NCBI GenBank assembly: GCA_040219295.1
Contig: JAVJST010000001.1
Span: forward strand, 248,001-312,000
Origin: JAVJST01 sp040219295
GTDB taxonomy: Bacteria; Pseudomonadota; Alphaproteobacteria; Rhodospirillales; Casp-alpha2
Direction of reading: 5' to 3'
DNA: 64,000 nucleotides
The stretch's first letter is position 1. Each line of letters starts with the position of its first letter. This document shows, one piece after another, positions 17,350 to 25,229 of this stretch. The translations under genes and the position numbers were made by a program. The notes beneath the pieces are model-generated. The model was not told where the DNA came from, searched no databases, and was given only the letters and a program-made list of their open reading frames with translations.

Positions 17350-17377
17350 TCAGATCAGGCCCGTCAGATCAGGCCCG
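17350..17377. repeat. 14-bp tandem duplication at the thiSG stop codon
   Basis: TCAGATCAGGCCCG occurs twice, back to back (17350-17363 and 17364-17377). On the minus strand the second copy ends with the thiSG stop codon and the first lies just after it. A partial third copy (GATCAGGC) is at 17339-17346. Confidence 0.9.
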
Positions 17378-18359
17378 ACAAGGGCGACGACGGATCGGCG
17401 TAGGATTTCCGCGCCATGCGCTTGGCGAGGTACGCCAGACGTCCTGCCTCGACGCCGTGTCGCATGGCCTTGGCCATCGCCACCGGGTTGCCGGCCTGGG
17501 CGATGGCGGTGTTGACGATGACGCCGTCGCAGCCGAGCTCCATCGCCTGGGCGGCCTCGGAAGCGGTGCCGATGCCGGCGTCGACGATCACCGGGACCGA
17601 GGACTGCTCGACGATGAGGCCGATGTTGAACGGATTCTGCAGGCCGTGGCCGGAGCCGATCAGGGAGCCCAGCGGCATGATCGCCGCGGCGCCCATGTCC
17701 TCGAGCCGCTTGCACATGATCGGATCGTCCGAGCAGTAGACCATGACCTGGAAGCCCTCTTTCACCAGGACCTCAAGGCATTCGAGGGTCTCGATCATGC
17801 GCGGATACAGCGTTCTCTCGTCACCCAGGACCTCGAGCTTCACGAGATCCCAGCCGCCCGCCTCGCGGGCCAGCCGCAGCGTGCGGAGCGCGTCGTCGGC
17901 GGTGAAGCAGCCCGCCGTGTTGGGCAGGTAGGTGTACTTGTTGGGATCGAGGTAATCGACGAGCATCGGCTGGTCGCGGTCGGTCAGGTTCACGCGGCGC
18001 ACCGCGACGGTGATCATCTCCGATCCCGCGGCCTCGGCGCACAGGCGGTTTTCCTCGTAGTCTCGGTACTTGCCGGTGCCGATGATCAGGCGCGAATGGA
18101 ACGTCCGCCCGGCGATCACCAGGGGGTCGTCCTCGGCCTTGGCGCTAATGTCGTCCGGCGCGCCGCCGCCGATGAAATGCACGATCTCGAGCGCGTCGCC
18201 GTCACCCAGCACCGTGTCGCCGTAGGTCGATTTCGGCACGATCTCGCGGTTGCGTTCGACCGCGACCTTGCGGGCATCGAGGCCGATCTCACCCAGCAGT
18301 TGTTCGAGCGTGACGGCGTCGTCGAGAGTGCGGCTTTCGCCGTTGACGGTGATTTGCAT
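17364..18359 (-). CDS. thiSG: Fused sulfur carrier ThiS-thiazole synthase ThiG
   Basis: 331-aa fusion for making the thiazole moiety of thiamine from deoxyxylulose phosphate, dehydroglycine and ThiS-bound sulfur. Residues 1 to about 66 are ThiS, ending in the sulfur-carrier glycines (HFIGGG). After a short linker, ThiG runs from about 80 (PLVIAGRTFHSRLIIGTGKY) to the end, with the Schiff-base lysine motif WDLVKLEVLGD and the phosphate-binding GIGTASEAAQAMELGCDGVIVNTAIA. In separate proteins ThiS needs a free C-terminal Gly for thiocarboxylation, so an internal GGG is notable. Start is ATG 18359; thiL lies far away at 62 kb. Confidence 0.93.
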   Translation of the reverse strand: MQITVNGESRTLDDAVTLEQLLGEIGLDARKVAVERNREIVPKSTYGDTVLGDGDALEIVHFIGGGAPDDISAKAEDDPLVIAGRTFHSRLIIGTGKYRDYEENRLCAEAAGSEMITVAVRRVNLTDRDQPMLVDYLDPNKYTYLPNTAGCFTADDALRTLRLAREAGGWDLVKLEVLGDERTLYPRMIETLECLEVLVKEGFQVMVYCSDDPIMCKRLEDMGAAAIMPLGSLIGSGHGLQNPFNIGLIVEQSSVPVIVDAGIGTASEAAQAMELGCDGVIVNTAIAQAGNPVAMAKAMRHGVEAGRLAYLAKRMARKSYADPSSPLSGLI

Positions 18360-18449
18360 GACTTTCCGTTAATTCTTCGCCATTCGTGGCTTTCCTTCGA
18401 GATGCCCTGAAAGTATGACCCGACCCCGCCGCTTTCAAGCGAAACCCCG

Positions 18450-18478
18450 TGTCACGTCCCTTGCCCGCATGGTATAGA
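18450..18478 (+). promoter_or_regulatory. Candidate extended -10 promoter for aroQ-accBC
   Basis: TGGTATAGA gives an extended -10 (TG at 18470-18471, TATAGA 18473-18478). A weak -35 (TGTCAC, 18450-18455) lies 17 bp upstream. The implied leader to the aroQ ATG is about 45 nt. Confidence 0.4.
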
Positions 18479-18528
18479 AAGGGACGAATCGTCCCCACCC
18501 CGTTCCAACCGTTACGTGCCCGATCATC

Positions 18529-18969
18529 ATGGCGAAACGCATTCTCATTCTCAACGGACCCAACCTCAATCTGCTGGGCACCCGTCAGCCCGAGGTCTAC
18601 GGCTCCACCACGCTCGCCGATATCGAGGCGATGTGCGCCGAGCGCGCCAAGGGGCTCGGCCTCGAGATCGATTTCCGCCAGTCGAACACCGAGGGCGAAC
18701 TGGTCGACTGGATTCACGAGGCCAGGGACGGTTTCGACGGCATCATCATCAATGCCGGGGCGTACACGCATACCTCGGTTGCCTTGCTCGACGCCCTGCT
18801 CTCGGTCGAGACGCCGGCGATCGAGGTGCATCTTTCGAACATTCACCAGCGCGAGGAGTACCGCCAACATTCGTTCATTGCCGGTGCGGCAATGGGGATG
18901 ATTTGCGGATTGGGCGCGATCGGGTATGAATTGGCACTCGAAGCGCTTGCAGCAAAGCTGAATTCCTGA
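18529..18969 (+). CDS. aroQ: Type II 3-dehydroquinate dehydratase
   Basis: 146-aa type II dehydroquinase, third step of the shikimate pathway. Signature residues are visible: NGPNLNLLGTRQPEVYG (with the catalytic Arg and Tyr), the substrate-binding NAGAYTHTSVAL, and EVHLSNIHQREEYRQHS with the catalytic His and Arg. Length is standard. It is followed by accB after 10 bp, the frequent aroQ-accB-accC arrangement of proteobacteria, and is likely co-transcribed. Confidence 0.95.
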   Translation: MAKRILILNGPNLNLLGTRQPEVYGSTTLADIEAMCAERAKGLGLEIDFRQSNTEGELVDWIHEARDGFDGIIINAGAYTHTSVALLDALLSVETPAIEVHLSNIHQREEYRQHSFIAGAAMGMICGLGAIGYELALEALAAKLNS

Positions 18970-18979
18970 AGGGGTAACC

Positions 18980-19447
18980 ATGGCCAAGACCACCAACGAC
19001 AAAGGCGGCGGCGTCGACCACGAGATCGTCCGCAAGCTGGCGGACCTGCTCGAGGAAACGGGTCTGAACGAGATCGAGATCGGCCGCGACGGCTGGCATG
19101 TCCGGGTTTCCAAGGGCGGCGGCCAGGTGGTTGCCGCGCCGGCGGCCTCCGCGCCCGCGGCGGGTTCCGCGACGGCGCCGGCGGCGTCCGACGGCGGCGG
19201 CGACGCGGTTCACCCCGGTGCGGTCCCGGCGCCGATGGTCGGTGTGGTCTATCTGTCGCCTGATCCGAACTCCGAAGCTTTCGTCAAGGTCGGCGACCAG
19301 GTCGAGGAAGGCGCGACGATCTGCCTGATCGAGGCCATGAAGGTGTTCAATCCGATCCGCGCGCCGCGCGCCGGCAAGGTCGCCCGCATTCTCGTCACCA
19401 GCGGTTCCCCCGTCGAGTACGGCGAACCGCTCGTGGTGATCGAATGA
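18980..19447 (+). CDS. accB: Acetyl-CoA carboxylase biotin carboxyl carrier protein
   Basis: 155-aa BCCP subunit, which carries biotin between carboxylase and transferase for malonyl-CoA formation. An N-terminal helical part (about 1-50) is followed by a flexible Ala/Pro/Gly linker (about 52-75) and the biotinyl domain with the biotinylation motif EAMKVFN (Lys near 120). The ATG has AGGGG upstream. It lies between aroQ and accC, 27 bp before the latter. Confidence 0.95.
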   Translation: MAKTTNDKGGGVDHEIVRKLADLLEETGLNEIEIGRDGWHVRVSKGGGQVVAAPAASAPAAGSATAPAASDGGGDAVHPGAVPAPMVGVVYLSPDPNSEAFVKVGDQVEEGATICLIEAMKVFNPIRAPRAGKVARILVTSGSPVEYGEPLVVIE

Positions 19448-19474
19448 CGATCCTGGCTGCGCGGGGCTGATCCG

Positions 19475-20812
19475 GTGTTCGACAAGGTCCTCATCGCCAA
19501 TCGGGGCGAAATCGCGCTTCGCATTCTGCGGGCCTGCCGCGAGATGGGCATCAAGACCGTGGCCGTCCATTCGACCGCCGACGGCGGCGCCATGCACGTG
19601 CGTCTCGCCGACGAGTCGGTGTGCATCGGTCCGCCCTCGGTGCGCGAGAGCTATCTGAATACCTCCGCGATCATTTCCGCGGCGATGATTTCCGGCGCCG
19701 ACGCCATTCATCCCGGCTACGGGTTCCTCTCCGAGAACGCCGATTTCGCGTCCATGGTCGAGGAGCACGACATCGTCTTCATCGGCCCGAGCCCAGAGCA
19801 CATCCGGCTCATGGGCGACAAGATCGCGGCCAAGACCGCGGTCAAGGAAGCCGGCATACCGGTCGTGCCGGGATCCGACGGCGGTGTCGCCGACAAAACG
19901 GAAGCACTGAAACTTGGCGCCGAGATCGGTTATCCGGTGCTGATCAAGGCGGCGGCCGGCGGCGGCGGCCGTGGCATGAAGGTGGCGCACGACGAGTCCC
20001 AGATGGCCGAGGCGTTCGCGACCGCGCGGGGCGAGGCCGAGGCGGCGTTCGGCAACGGTGAGGTCTACATCGAGAAGTACCTCGGTCAGCCGCGTCACAT
20101 CGAGATTCAGCTGCTCGCCGACAATCACGGCAACGTGGTGCATCTTGGCGAGCGCGACTGCTCGCTGCAGCGCCGCCATCAGAAGGTTCTGGAAGAAAGC
20201 CCGTCCCCGGCGCTCAACGCGAGCCAGCGCGACGAGATCGGCGAGGTCGCCCGTGCGGCGGCGGCGAAACTGGGTTACCGCAGCGCCGGCACCATCGAGT
20301 TCCTGTTCGAGGACGGCAAGTTCTACTTCATCGAAATGAACACCCGGCTGCAGGTCGAGCACCCGGTCACCGAAATGATTACCGGTCTCGATCTGGTGCG
20401 CGAAATGGTGCGTGTCGCCGCCGGGGCGCCGCTCGGCTACACGCAAAAGGATATCCGTTTCTCCGGCCACGCCATCGAGTGCCGCATCAACGCGGAGAAC
20501 CCGGTAACGTTCGCGCCCTCGCCGGGCAAGATCGGCGACTACCATGCGCCCGGGGGCCTTGGTGTGCGCGTCGATTCGGCGCTCTATTCCGGCTACACGG
20601 TGCCGCCCTACTACGACAGCATGATCGCCAAGCTGATCGCCCATGGGTCCAGCCGCAACGAGTGCCTGATGCGGCTGCGCCGCGCGCTCTCGGAGTTTGT
20701 CATCGACGGCATCGAGACCAGCATTCCGTTGCATCAGCGGCTGATGGAAGAACCCGATTTCATGGACGGCGCGTACGACATCCACTGGCTAGAACGCCTG
20801 ATGCAACGCTGA
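19475..20812 (+). CDS. accC: Acetyl-CoA carboxylase biotin carboxylase subunit
   Basis: 445-aa biotin carboxylase, the ATP-grasp enzyme that carboxylates biotin on AccB. Motifs in order: KVLIANRGEIALRI at the N-terminus, the glycine-rich ATP loop AAGGGGRGMK, HQKVLEESPSP, FIEMNTRLQVEHPVTE (metal and catalytic residues) and ECRINAENP. Start is GTG 19475 with a GGGG-type RBS. It ends the aroQ-accB-accC unit; the next plus-strand gene is a sulfotransferase, not aat. Confidence 0.95.
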   Translation: MFDKVLIANRGEIALRILRACREMGIKTVAVHSTADGGAMHVRLADESVCIGPPSVRESYLNTSAIISAAMISGADAIHPGYGFLSENADFASMVEEHDIVFIGPSPEHIRLMGDKIAAKTAVKEAGIPVVPGSDGGVADKTEALKLGAEIGYPVLIKAAAGGGGRGMKVAHDESQMAEAFATARGEAEAAFGNGEVYIEKYLGQPRHIEIQLLADNHGNVVHLGERDCSLQRRHQKVLEESPSPALNASQRDEIGEVARAAAAKLGYRSAGTIEFLFEDGKFYFIEMNTRLQVEHPVTEMITGLDLVREMVRVAAGAPLGYTQKDIRFSGHAIECRINAENPVTFAPSPGKIGDYHAPGGLGVRVDSALYSGYTVPPYYDSMIAKLIAHGSSRNECLMRLRRALSEFVIDGIETSIPLHQRLMEEPDFMDGAYDIHWLERLMQR

Positions 20813-20906
20813 ATCTCGGGCCTGCTCTCCAAGCCAGCCGCGCGCCACTCATGCCCAGCGAACCAGTTCGCATCTTCGCGGGCGGAGTCTATGCCGCCGT
20901 CGTAGA

Positions 20907-21626
20907 ATGATGTCGATTCGTCGTTTTGAGGGCCACGGGGGCGGAAAATTGGTTGTCGTTCTGTGCGAGAAACCGCGTTACGTATTCATTCACAATCCCA
21001 AGGCCGGCGGCATATCGGTCAGCACGGCGTTGCGTCAGGGTGCGCGGGCTTTCAAGGTGCCCTTGGTGGAGCATCAACTGCCGTTTCATGCAGACTGGCA
21101 ACAGGTCGTCGCCAGTCAGGGCGCCGACTGGGTGGCCGGCGCCTGCGTCTTTGGCGTCATCCGAAATCCGTGGGCAAGAATGGTCTCGTGGTGGAATCAC
21201 ATCCGCGAGACCGCCGCAGGCCGGATCGAGGCGCGGCGCCGCGGTGAGCCCGTCAAGGCCGGTTCGTCGGACGACGACGATCACCGAATCCTCGAGGAGA
21301 CCGGGGATCTGGGTTTCAGCGACTGGATTTTGTCACAGGCCGATGTTGCGCACGGCTATGACATACCGTTCGTGCGCAAGCCGCAACTGAGCTGGTTCAT
21401 GGACTCGAAGGGCATCGTCAGGGCCGACAAACTGCTGATCCTCGAGCGGTTCGACGAGAATTTTCTTGTTCCGTATTTCGTGCCGCTGGGTTTTTCGGAG
21501 AAGCCATCGAACAGATCCGTCAACAGAACCCCCTACTCGGCGTACTATTCCAGCGAATGCCGCGATTTCATCGCCGAGCATTTCGCTCCCGACATCGAAT
21601 GGGGCAATTATACGTTTGGCGACTGA
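20907..21626 (+). CDS. Sulfotransferase family 2-like protein
   Basis: 239-aa PAPS-dependent sulfotransferase-like protein. The 5'-phosphosulfate-binding loop is FIHNPKAGGISVS (about residues 27-39, usual form IPKTGGTS). The 3'-phosphate motif is FGVIRNPWARMVSWWNH (about 81-97, with the expected Arg and Ser). It has no signal peptide or membrane segment. The ATG doublet at 20907 lacks a clear RBS. It may modify a polysaccharide, lipid or peptide. It lies between accC and aat, genes usually close neighbours in alphaproteobacteria, which suggests insertion. Base composition looks like that of its neighbours by eye. Confidence 0.8.
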   Translation: MMSIRRFEGHGGGKLVVVLCEKPRYVFIHNPKAGGISVSTALRQGARAFKVPLVEHQLPFHADWQQVVASQGADWVAGACVFGVIRNPWARMVSWWNHIRETAAGRIEARRRGEPVKAGSSDDDDHRILEETGDLGFSDWILSQADVAHGYDIPFVRKPQLSWFMDSKGIVRADKLLILERFDENFLVPYFVPLGFSEKPSNRSVNRTPYSAYYSSECRDFIAEHFAPDIEWGNYTFGD

Positions 21627-21693
21627 CGGGTTGACGCCCCGTTCGTATTTCTCCTACGTATCGAAGCACCTGTCGGCCCCTTGGGCCGCCGCA

Positions 21694-21702
21694 TGGTATG
21701 AT
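21694..21702 (+). promoter_or_regulatory. Extended -10 element just before aat
   Basis: TGGTATGAT (TATGAT at 21697-21702) ends 5 bp before the aat ATG at 21708. A start 6-7 nt downstream would fall on the A of the ATG, giving a leaderless mRNA. No Shine-Dalgarno sequence and no good -35 are visible. Confidence 0.3.
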
Positions 21703-21707
21703 GCCGT

Positions 21708-22388
21708 ATGACACATGGGCGCCATCGCAGTGACGACCTGACGCCGGAGCTCGTGCTTCGGGCGTATGCCGCCGGTATTTTTCCGATGGCGGAAAGCCGA
21801 GACGATCCGGGCATTTTCTGGGTCGATCCGCGGCTGCGCGGTGTCCTGCCGCTCGACCGTTTCCATATCCCCAAGAGCTTGCGCAAGACGCTGCGCAAGG
21901 CCCGCTTCAAGATCACCACGGATACCGCGTTCGAGGCGGTCATCGCGGCGTGCGCCAAGCGACCGGAGACCTGGATAAACCACGTCATCGAGCGCGCCTA
22001 CGTCGAGCTGCACCACAAGGGTTTTGCGCACTCCGTCGAATGCTGGAAGGACGGCAAGCTGGTCGGCGGTCTCTATGGTATCGCGCTGGGCGCCGCGTTC
22101 TTCGGTGAGAGCATGTTCTCGACGTGCCGCGACGCCAGCAAGGCGGCCCTGGTCAACCTCGTGGCCCGGCTGCGGCTCGGCCGTTTCCGGTTGCTCGATA
22201 CGCAGTTCGTGACCGATCACCTGCGGCAGTTCGGCGCCGACGAGATTCCCTGCCGTCACTATCTCGAGCGGCTGGAGGTTGCCATCGGGCATCGTGGGGT
22301 GTTTTCGCGGCAGATGTCGGATCAGGACATCGAGCGCGAGATCGACCGGATCATCGGCGGCGAACCGCTGGACTACTCGACGGTCTGA
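21708..22388 (+). CDS. aat: Leucyl/phenylalanyl-tRNA-protein transferase
   Basis: 226-aa L/F-transferase, which adds Leu or Phe to N-terminal Arg or Lys and so feeds proteins to ClpAP in the N-end rule pathway. The family pattern is complete: AYAAGIFPMAE, FWVDPRLRGVLPLDRFHIPKSL, HSVECWKDGKLVGGLYGIALG, FFGESMFS, ASKAAL and LLDTQFVTDHLRQFGA. It ends 9 bp from the convergent DUF2155 gene with no hairpin between them. Confidence 0.95.
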   Translation: MTHGRHRSDDLTPELVLRAYAAGIFPMAESRDDPGIFWVDPRLRGVLPLDRFHIPKSLRKTLRKARFKITTDTAFEAVIAACAKRPETWINHVIERAYVELHHKGFAHSVECWKDGKLVGGLYGIALGAAFFGESMFSTCRDASKAALVNLVARLRLGRFRLLDTQFVTDHLRQFGADEIPCRHYLERLEVAIGHRGVFSRQMSDQDIEREIDRIIGGEPLDYSTV

Positions 22389-22396
22389 CCCCCCGC

Positions 22397-22798
22397 CTAC
22401 CCTGCGCCGCCGCCCTCGACGGGCTCGCGGTCGCGGCAGTCGAGAACCCAGACGTCATAGACCGGGTGTTCCAGCGCCGAGACAGCGGGGCTCGACGCGA
22501 ACATCCAGCCGCGGAACAGGGAAACCGCGGGTTCGCCCGGCTGGATCTCCCATATATCAAGGAATGCCGCGCTTTCCGGCGGATCCTCCGGTGGCCGCTT
22601 GTCGCAGTGACGGGCGATGATCTCGAGCGTGCCGAAACGCACCGACTGACCGACCGGCGCCAGCAGGGTCGAGACCCGCGCCGTCACCTTGTCGAGGCTC
22701 TGCAGGACGGCAACCTCGTAAGGATCGGCAAGTGCCGGCGAAGAAACGGTCATGGCGGTCGCCAGCGCGACCCCGGCAGCATTGAAACGGCAATTCAT
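22397..22798 (-). CDS. DUF2155 exported protein
   Basis: 133-aa DUF2155 protein. It has a signal peptide (AAGVALATAMTVSSPALA, cleavage likely after ALA at about residue 24) and a periplasmic domain with ARVSTLLAPVGQSVRFGTLEIIARHC, FLDIWEI, LFRGWMFASSPAVSALEHPVYDVWVLDC. Two Cys (in ARHC and VLDC) could form a disulfide. The frame opens 58 codons earlier, but the ATG at 22798 overlaps the methyltransferase stop by 4 bp (ATGA) and gives the signal peptide. DUF2155 typically sits near NDUFA12 and aat in alphaproteobacteria. Function unknown. Confidence 0.85.
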   Translation of the reverse strand: MNCRFNAAGVALATAMTVSSPALADPYEVAVLQSLDKVTARVSTLLAPVGQSVRFGTLEIIARHCDKRPPEDPPESAAFLDIWEIQPGEPAVSLFRGWMFASSPAVSALEHPVYDVWVLDCRDREPVEGGGAG

Positions 22799-23571
22799 AA
22801 GGCTTGGTCGGTTCTTGTTGCGGCGAAACGAAGGCGGACGTAGTCGACGTGCCAGGCGCCGTCGGCGTCGCGCAGCGCCGGCGCGGCATGGCGCTCGGCG
22901 TCCTTGAGCAGGGCTGGGACCTCGGCCTCGTCGACGAGGCCGAGAAACGGTCGCGCGAGGATCTGGATCCACTCGCCCAGTCCGCCCGTGATCGGCGTCG
23001 GGCGATCGAACAGTTCGATGTGATCGACGTCGAAGCCGACGCCTTCAAGGACGGTGGTGTACTCCGCCTCGTTGGGGAAATACCACGGCCACGCCCGCAT
23101 GCCGTCCAGGCCGCGCTCGCCGAGCGCCTTGATCAAGGCGTCCGCAACCGTCTTCACGTTGCCCGCGCCGCCGAACTCGCCGACGAATCGACCGCCGGGT
23201 TTCAGGGCCCGGGCGATGTTGCGAGCGGCGGTCTCGGCGTCGCGGACCCAATGCAGGACGGCGCTGGAGAACACGGCATCGAACGCCGCGTTGAAATCCA
23301 GCGCGCACACGTCGGCGACCCGGGCGTCGATGCCGAGCGAACGGGCCGCGTTGACCTGGTCCTCACTCGCGTCGATTCCGGTAACGTCGGCGCCGGCGTC
23401 GACGATCTCGCGAGTCAGGGTGCCGTCGCCGCAGCCGACATCAAGTATTCGCTCGCCGGGGCGCGGCGCCAACAGGTCGACGACGCCCTTGCCGTGGGCC
23501 GCGACGTAACCGGCGCGATCCCGGTACTGGGCGGCGTTCCAGGTCTGGGCGGTATCGGCCGGAGCGTTCAT
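22795..23571 (-). CDS. Class I SAM-dependent methyltransferase
   Basis: 258-aa methyltransferase of the trans-aconitate/UbiE-like type. SAM motif I is ILDVGCGDGTLT (about residues 43-54), followed by GADVTGIDASEDQ with the acidic residue for the ribose and FDAVFSSAVLHWV (motif IV). ATG 23571 is preferred; a TTG three codons earlier is possible. It lies 15 bp after an MlaD-like gene and is coupled to DUF2155, so it is transcribed with an envelope/complex I cluster. The acceptor molecule cannot be inferred. Confidence 0.88.
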   Translation of the reverse strand: MNAPADTAQTWNAAQYRDRAGYVAAHGKGVVDLLAPRPGERILDVGCGDGTLTREIVDAGADVTGIDASEDQVNAARSLGIDARVADVCALDFNAAFDAVFSSAVLHWVRDAETAARNIARALKPGGRFVGEFGGAGNVKTVADALIKALGERGLDGMRAWPWYFPNEAEYTTVLEGVGFDVDHIELFDRPTPITGGLGEWIQILARPFLGLVDEAEVPALLKDAERHAAPALRDADGAWHVDYVRLRFAATRTDQAL

Positions 23572-23586
23572 GCCATTCAATTCTGT

Positions 23587-24039
23587 CTAGGATCCGCCGC
23601 CGGATGCGAGAAAGATGATCTCGCCGACCTGGTCCTCGAGCGACCGGTAGTCGCGTGTCTTCTTGATGGTGCCGCCGGTGGCAATGACCTCTTCCGCGGT
23701 ACCCGGAATGAGGCGGACATAGAGCCCGCCGAGAATGCCCTCGCTGCCGATTGTCGCCTCGGTGTCGGCGGGCAGTCTGATCTCCGGGCTTATGGTCAGG
23801 GTTACGATGGCGTCGAATGTCTCGGTGTCGAGCTTGCGCGCCTTGACTGTGCCGACCTTTATGCCGTTGACCCGCACGTCGCTGCCCGGTGCCAGGCCGC
23901 CGATCTTGTAGAACGAGGCGGTGACATCGTACCCGCCGCCGGTCGAAACCTGGGCGGTGGAATACGCAAAAAACACGAACACGCCGGCGACGAGGAGAAC
24001 CATTCCTCCCAGAACCGTCTCGATCGCGTTACGTCCCAT
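23587..24039 (-). CDS. MlaD-family substrate-binding protein (copy 2)
   Basis: 150-aa MCE-domain protein with one N-terminal membrane anchor (LGGMVLLVAGVFVFFAYSTA, about residues 10-29). The MCE/MlaD core follows: YDVTASFYKIGGLAPGSDVRVNGIKVGTVKA, then LPADTEATIGSEGILGGLYVRLIPG. In the Mla system such proteins form periplasmic hexamers that pass phospholipids between membranes. It lies 30 bp downstream of another MlaD-like gene. No mlaE/F/B/C genes are adjacent in this window. Confidence 0.88.
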   Translation of the reverse strand: MGRNAIETVLGGMVLLVAGVFVFFAYSTAQVSTGGGYDVTASFYKIGGLAPGSDVRVNGIKVGTVKARKLDTETFDAIVTLTISPEIRLPADTEATIGSEGILGGLYVRLIPGTAEEVIATGGTIKKTRDYRSLEDQVGEIIFLASGGGS

Positions 24040-24069
24040 AATCGTTTCCTTCCTCGCCCGGCCGTCCGG

Positions 24070-24552
24070 TCAGTCGGCTCCGGTTTCCGCGTCGCGCGCG
24101 GCCAGTTTGGCCTTGCCCTCACGAATGATGAGTTCGAGCAGGTCCTCGACGACCAGCGAATCCTGCGTAAAGAGAATGCTGTCCCCGTCCTTCAGTTCGT
24201 CGAACTCGCCGCCCGGCTCGAGGACAATGAACTTGGAGCCGAACAGTCCGTTGGTGTGAATCGCCGCCGAGGTATCGGTCGGTAACACGATATCATCCGA
24301 GACCGACAGGGTCAGGATGGCGCGGAACCGGTCGTCCAGGGTCTGTGCCTCGACCTCGCCGATCTTGACGCCGCTGAGCCGGACCTCGTCGCCGGGCAGC
24401 AGGCCGTCGACCCGGTTGAATTGCGCGGTCAGCCGGTAGAAGCCGTCCCGCGACGTGCTCCCGGCGTCCCTTGCCGACACCCAGACCGTGAGCAACGCGA
24501 AAACGCCGACGGTCAGGATGCCTATGGCGATTTCACGATTGGTGCGCTGCAT
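24070..24552 (-). CDS. MlaD-family substrate-binding protein (copy 1)
   Basis: 160-aa MCE-domain protein with an N-terminal anchor (IAIGILTVGVFALLTVWVSA, about residues 8-27) and the core FYRLTAQFNRVDGLLPGDEVRLSGVKIGEVEA, then LPTDTSAAIHTNGLFGSKFIVLEPGG. A C-terminal segment (LVVEDLLELIIREGKAKLAARDAETGAD) is longer and more charged than in copy 2. The two copies differ clearly, so this is not a recent duplication. Start ATG 24552, 30 bp after NDUFA12. Confidence 0.88.
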   Translation of the reverse strand: MQRTNREIAIGILTVGVFALLTVWVSARDAGSTSRDGFYRLTAQFNRVDGLLPGDEVRLSGVKIGEVEAQTLDDRFRAILTLSVSDDIVLPTDTSAAIHTNGLFGSKFIVLEPGGEFDELKDGDSILFTQDSLVVEDLLELIIREGKAKLAARDAETGAD

Positions 24553-24582
24553 CGGAGAACCGGTTGCTTGTTGCGGGCCGGT

Positions 24583-24942
24583 TTATTCCGGCACCCAGGG
24601 CTCGTAATCGCCGGTGGCGCTGGCGCGCTGGCCGCCGCGAAGATCGTGGCCCTTCGGCCGGTATGCCATGGCCGTGCCGGTCAGATTCGGCTGGTGCGGC
24701 TTCTGCCAGGGACGCGCCTGGGCGGCGATTTCGGTCAGCGGTTCCGGTGTCGTGTGGTGCAGCCAGGCGTGCCATTCGGGAGGCACTTTCGAGGCTTCCG
24801 GCGATCCGCGATAGACCACCCAGCGCCGCTGACGCCCGTGCAGGGTCTCGTTCTTGGCACGGTAGTAGCGATTACCGAACTCGTCGGTGCCGACCAGTTC
24901 GCCGTTGAGCCACGTGTATATCAGGGTGCCGATGGTCGCCAT
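24583..24942 (-). CDS. NADH:ubiquinone oxidoreductase NDUFA12-type accessory subunit
   Basis: 119-aa protein of the NDUFA12/17.2-kDa family, an accessory subunit on the peripheral arm of complex I found in alphaproteobacteria and mitochondria. The family signature is present: GTDEFGNRYYRAK near residue 20, RRWVVYRGSPEASKVPPEWHAWLH (about 40-63) and HQPNLTGTAMAYRPKGH near the end. First gene of the minus-strand run NDUFA12-MlaD-MlaD-methyltransferase-DUF2155, with a 503-bp divergent gap to nrdJ. Confidence 0.93.
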   Translation of the reverse strand: MATIGTLIYTWLNGELVGTDEFGNRYYRAKNETLHGRQRRWVVYRGSPEASKVPPEWHAWLHHTTPEPLTEIAAQARPWQKPHQPNLTGTAMAYRPKGHDLRGGQRASATGDYEPWVPE

Positions 24943-25229
24943 TGTCGTCTCTCGGTTTCGAACCCGGGCGTTGGATTCCTCGGCCCGGCGAGGTTGGCGG
25001 AATATCGCACGGGTCCGGGATGCCGTCCAGTACGCCGTCGTGATGATGCGTTGCGGCCCCGTCGGGTGCCGGTTGGCGTCGCCCGGTCGGGTGTTTTCTT
25101 CGAAGAATCACGGCAGCGCTCAACCGAAACCACGGGATTCCGACCCTCATGCCGCAGGTGGATTCGGGGTTGTTAACGACTGCGCAAGAACTCATGCCTA
25201 CCATCAATATGGTCTTGTGGGCCCGGGGA

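Noticed and set aside
18875..20785. 636-codon minus-strand open frame opposite accB-accC
   Set aside because: Long antisense frames are common at this GC content; accB and accC motifs are complete on the other strand.
22804..24285. 493-codon plus-strand open frame across the methyltransferase and MlaD genes
   Set aside because: It crosses several real minus-strand genes and shows no recognisable protein pattern.
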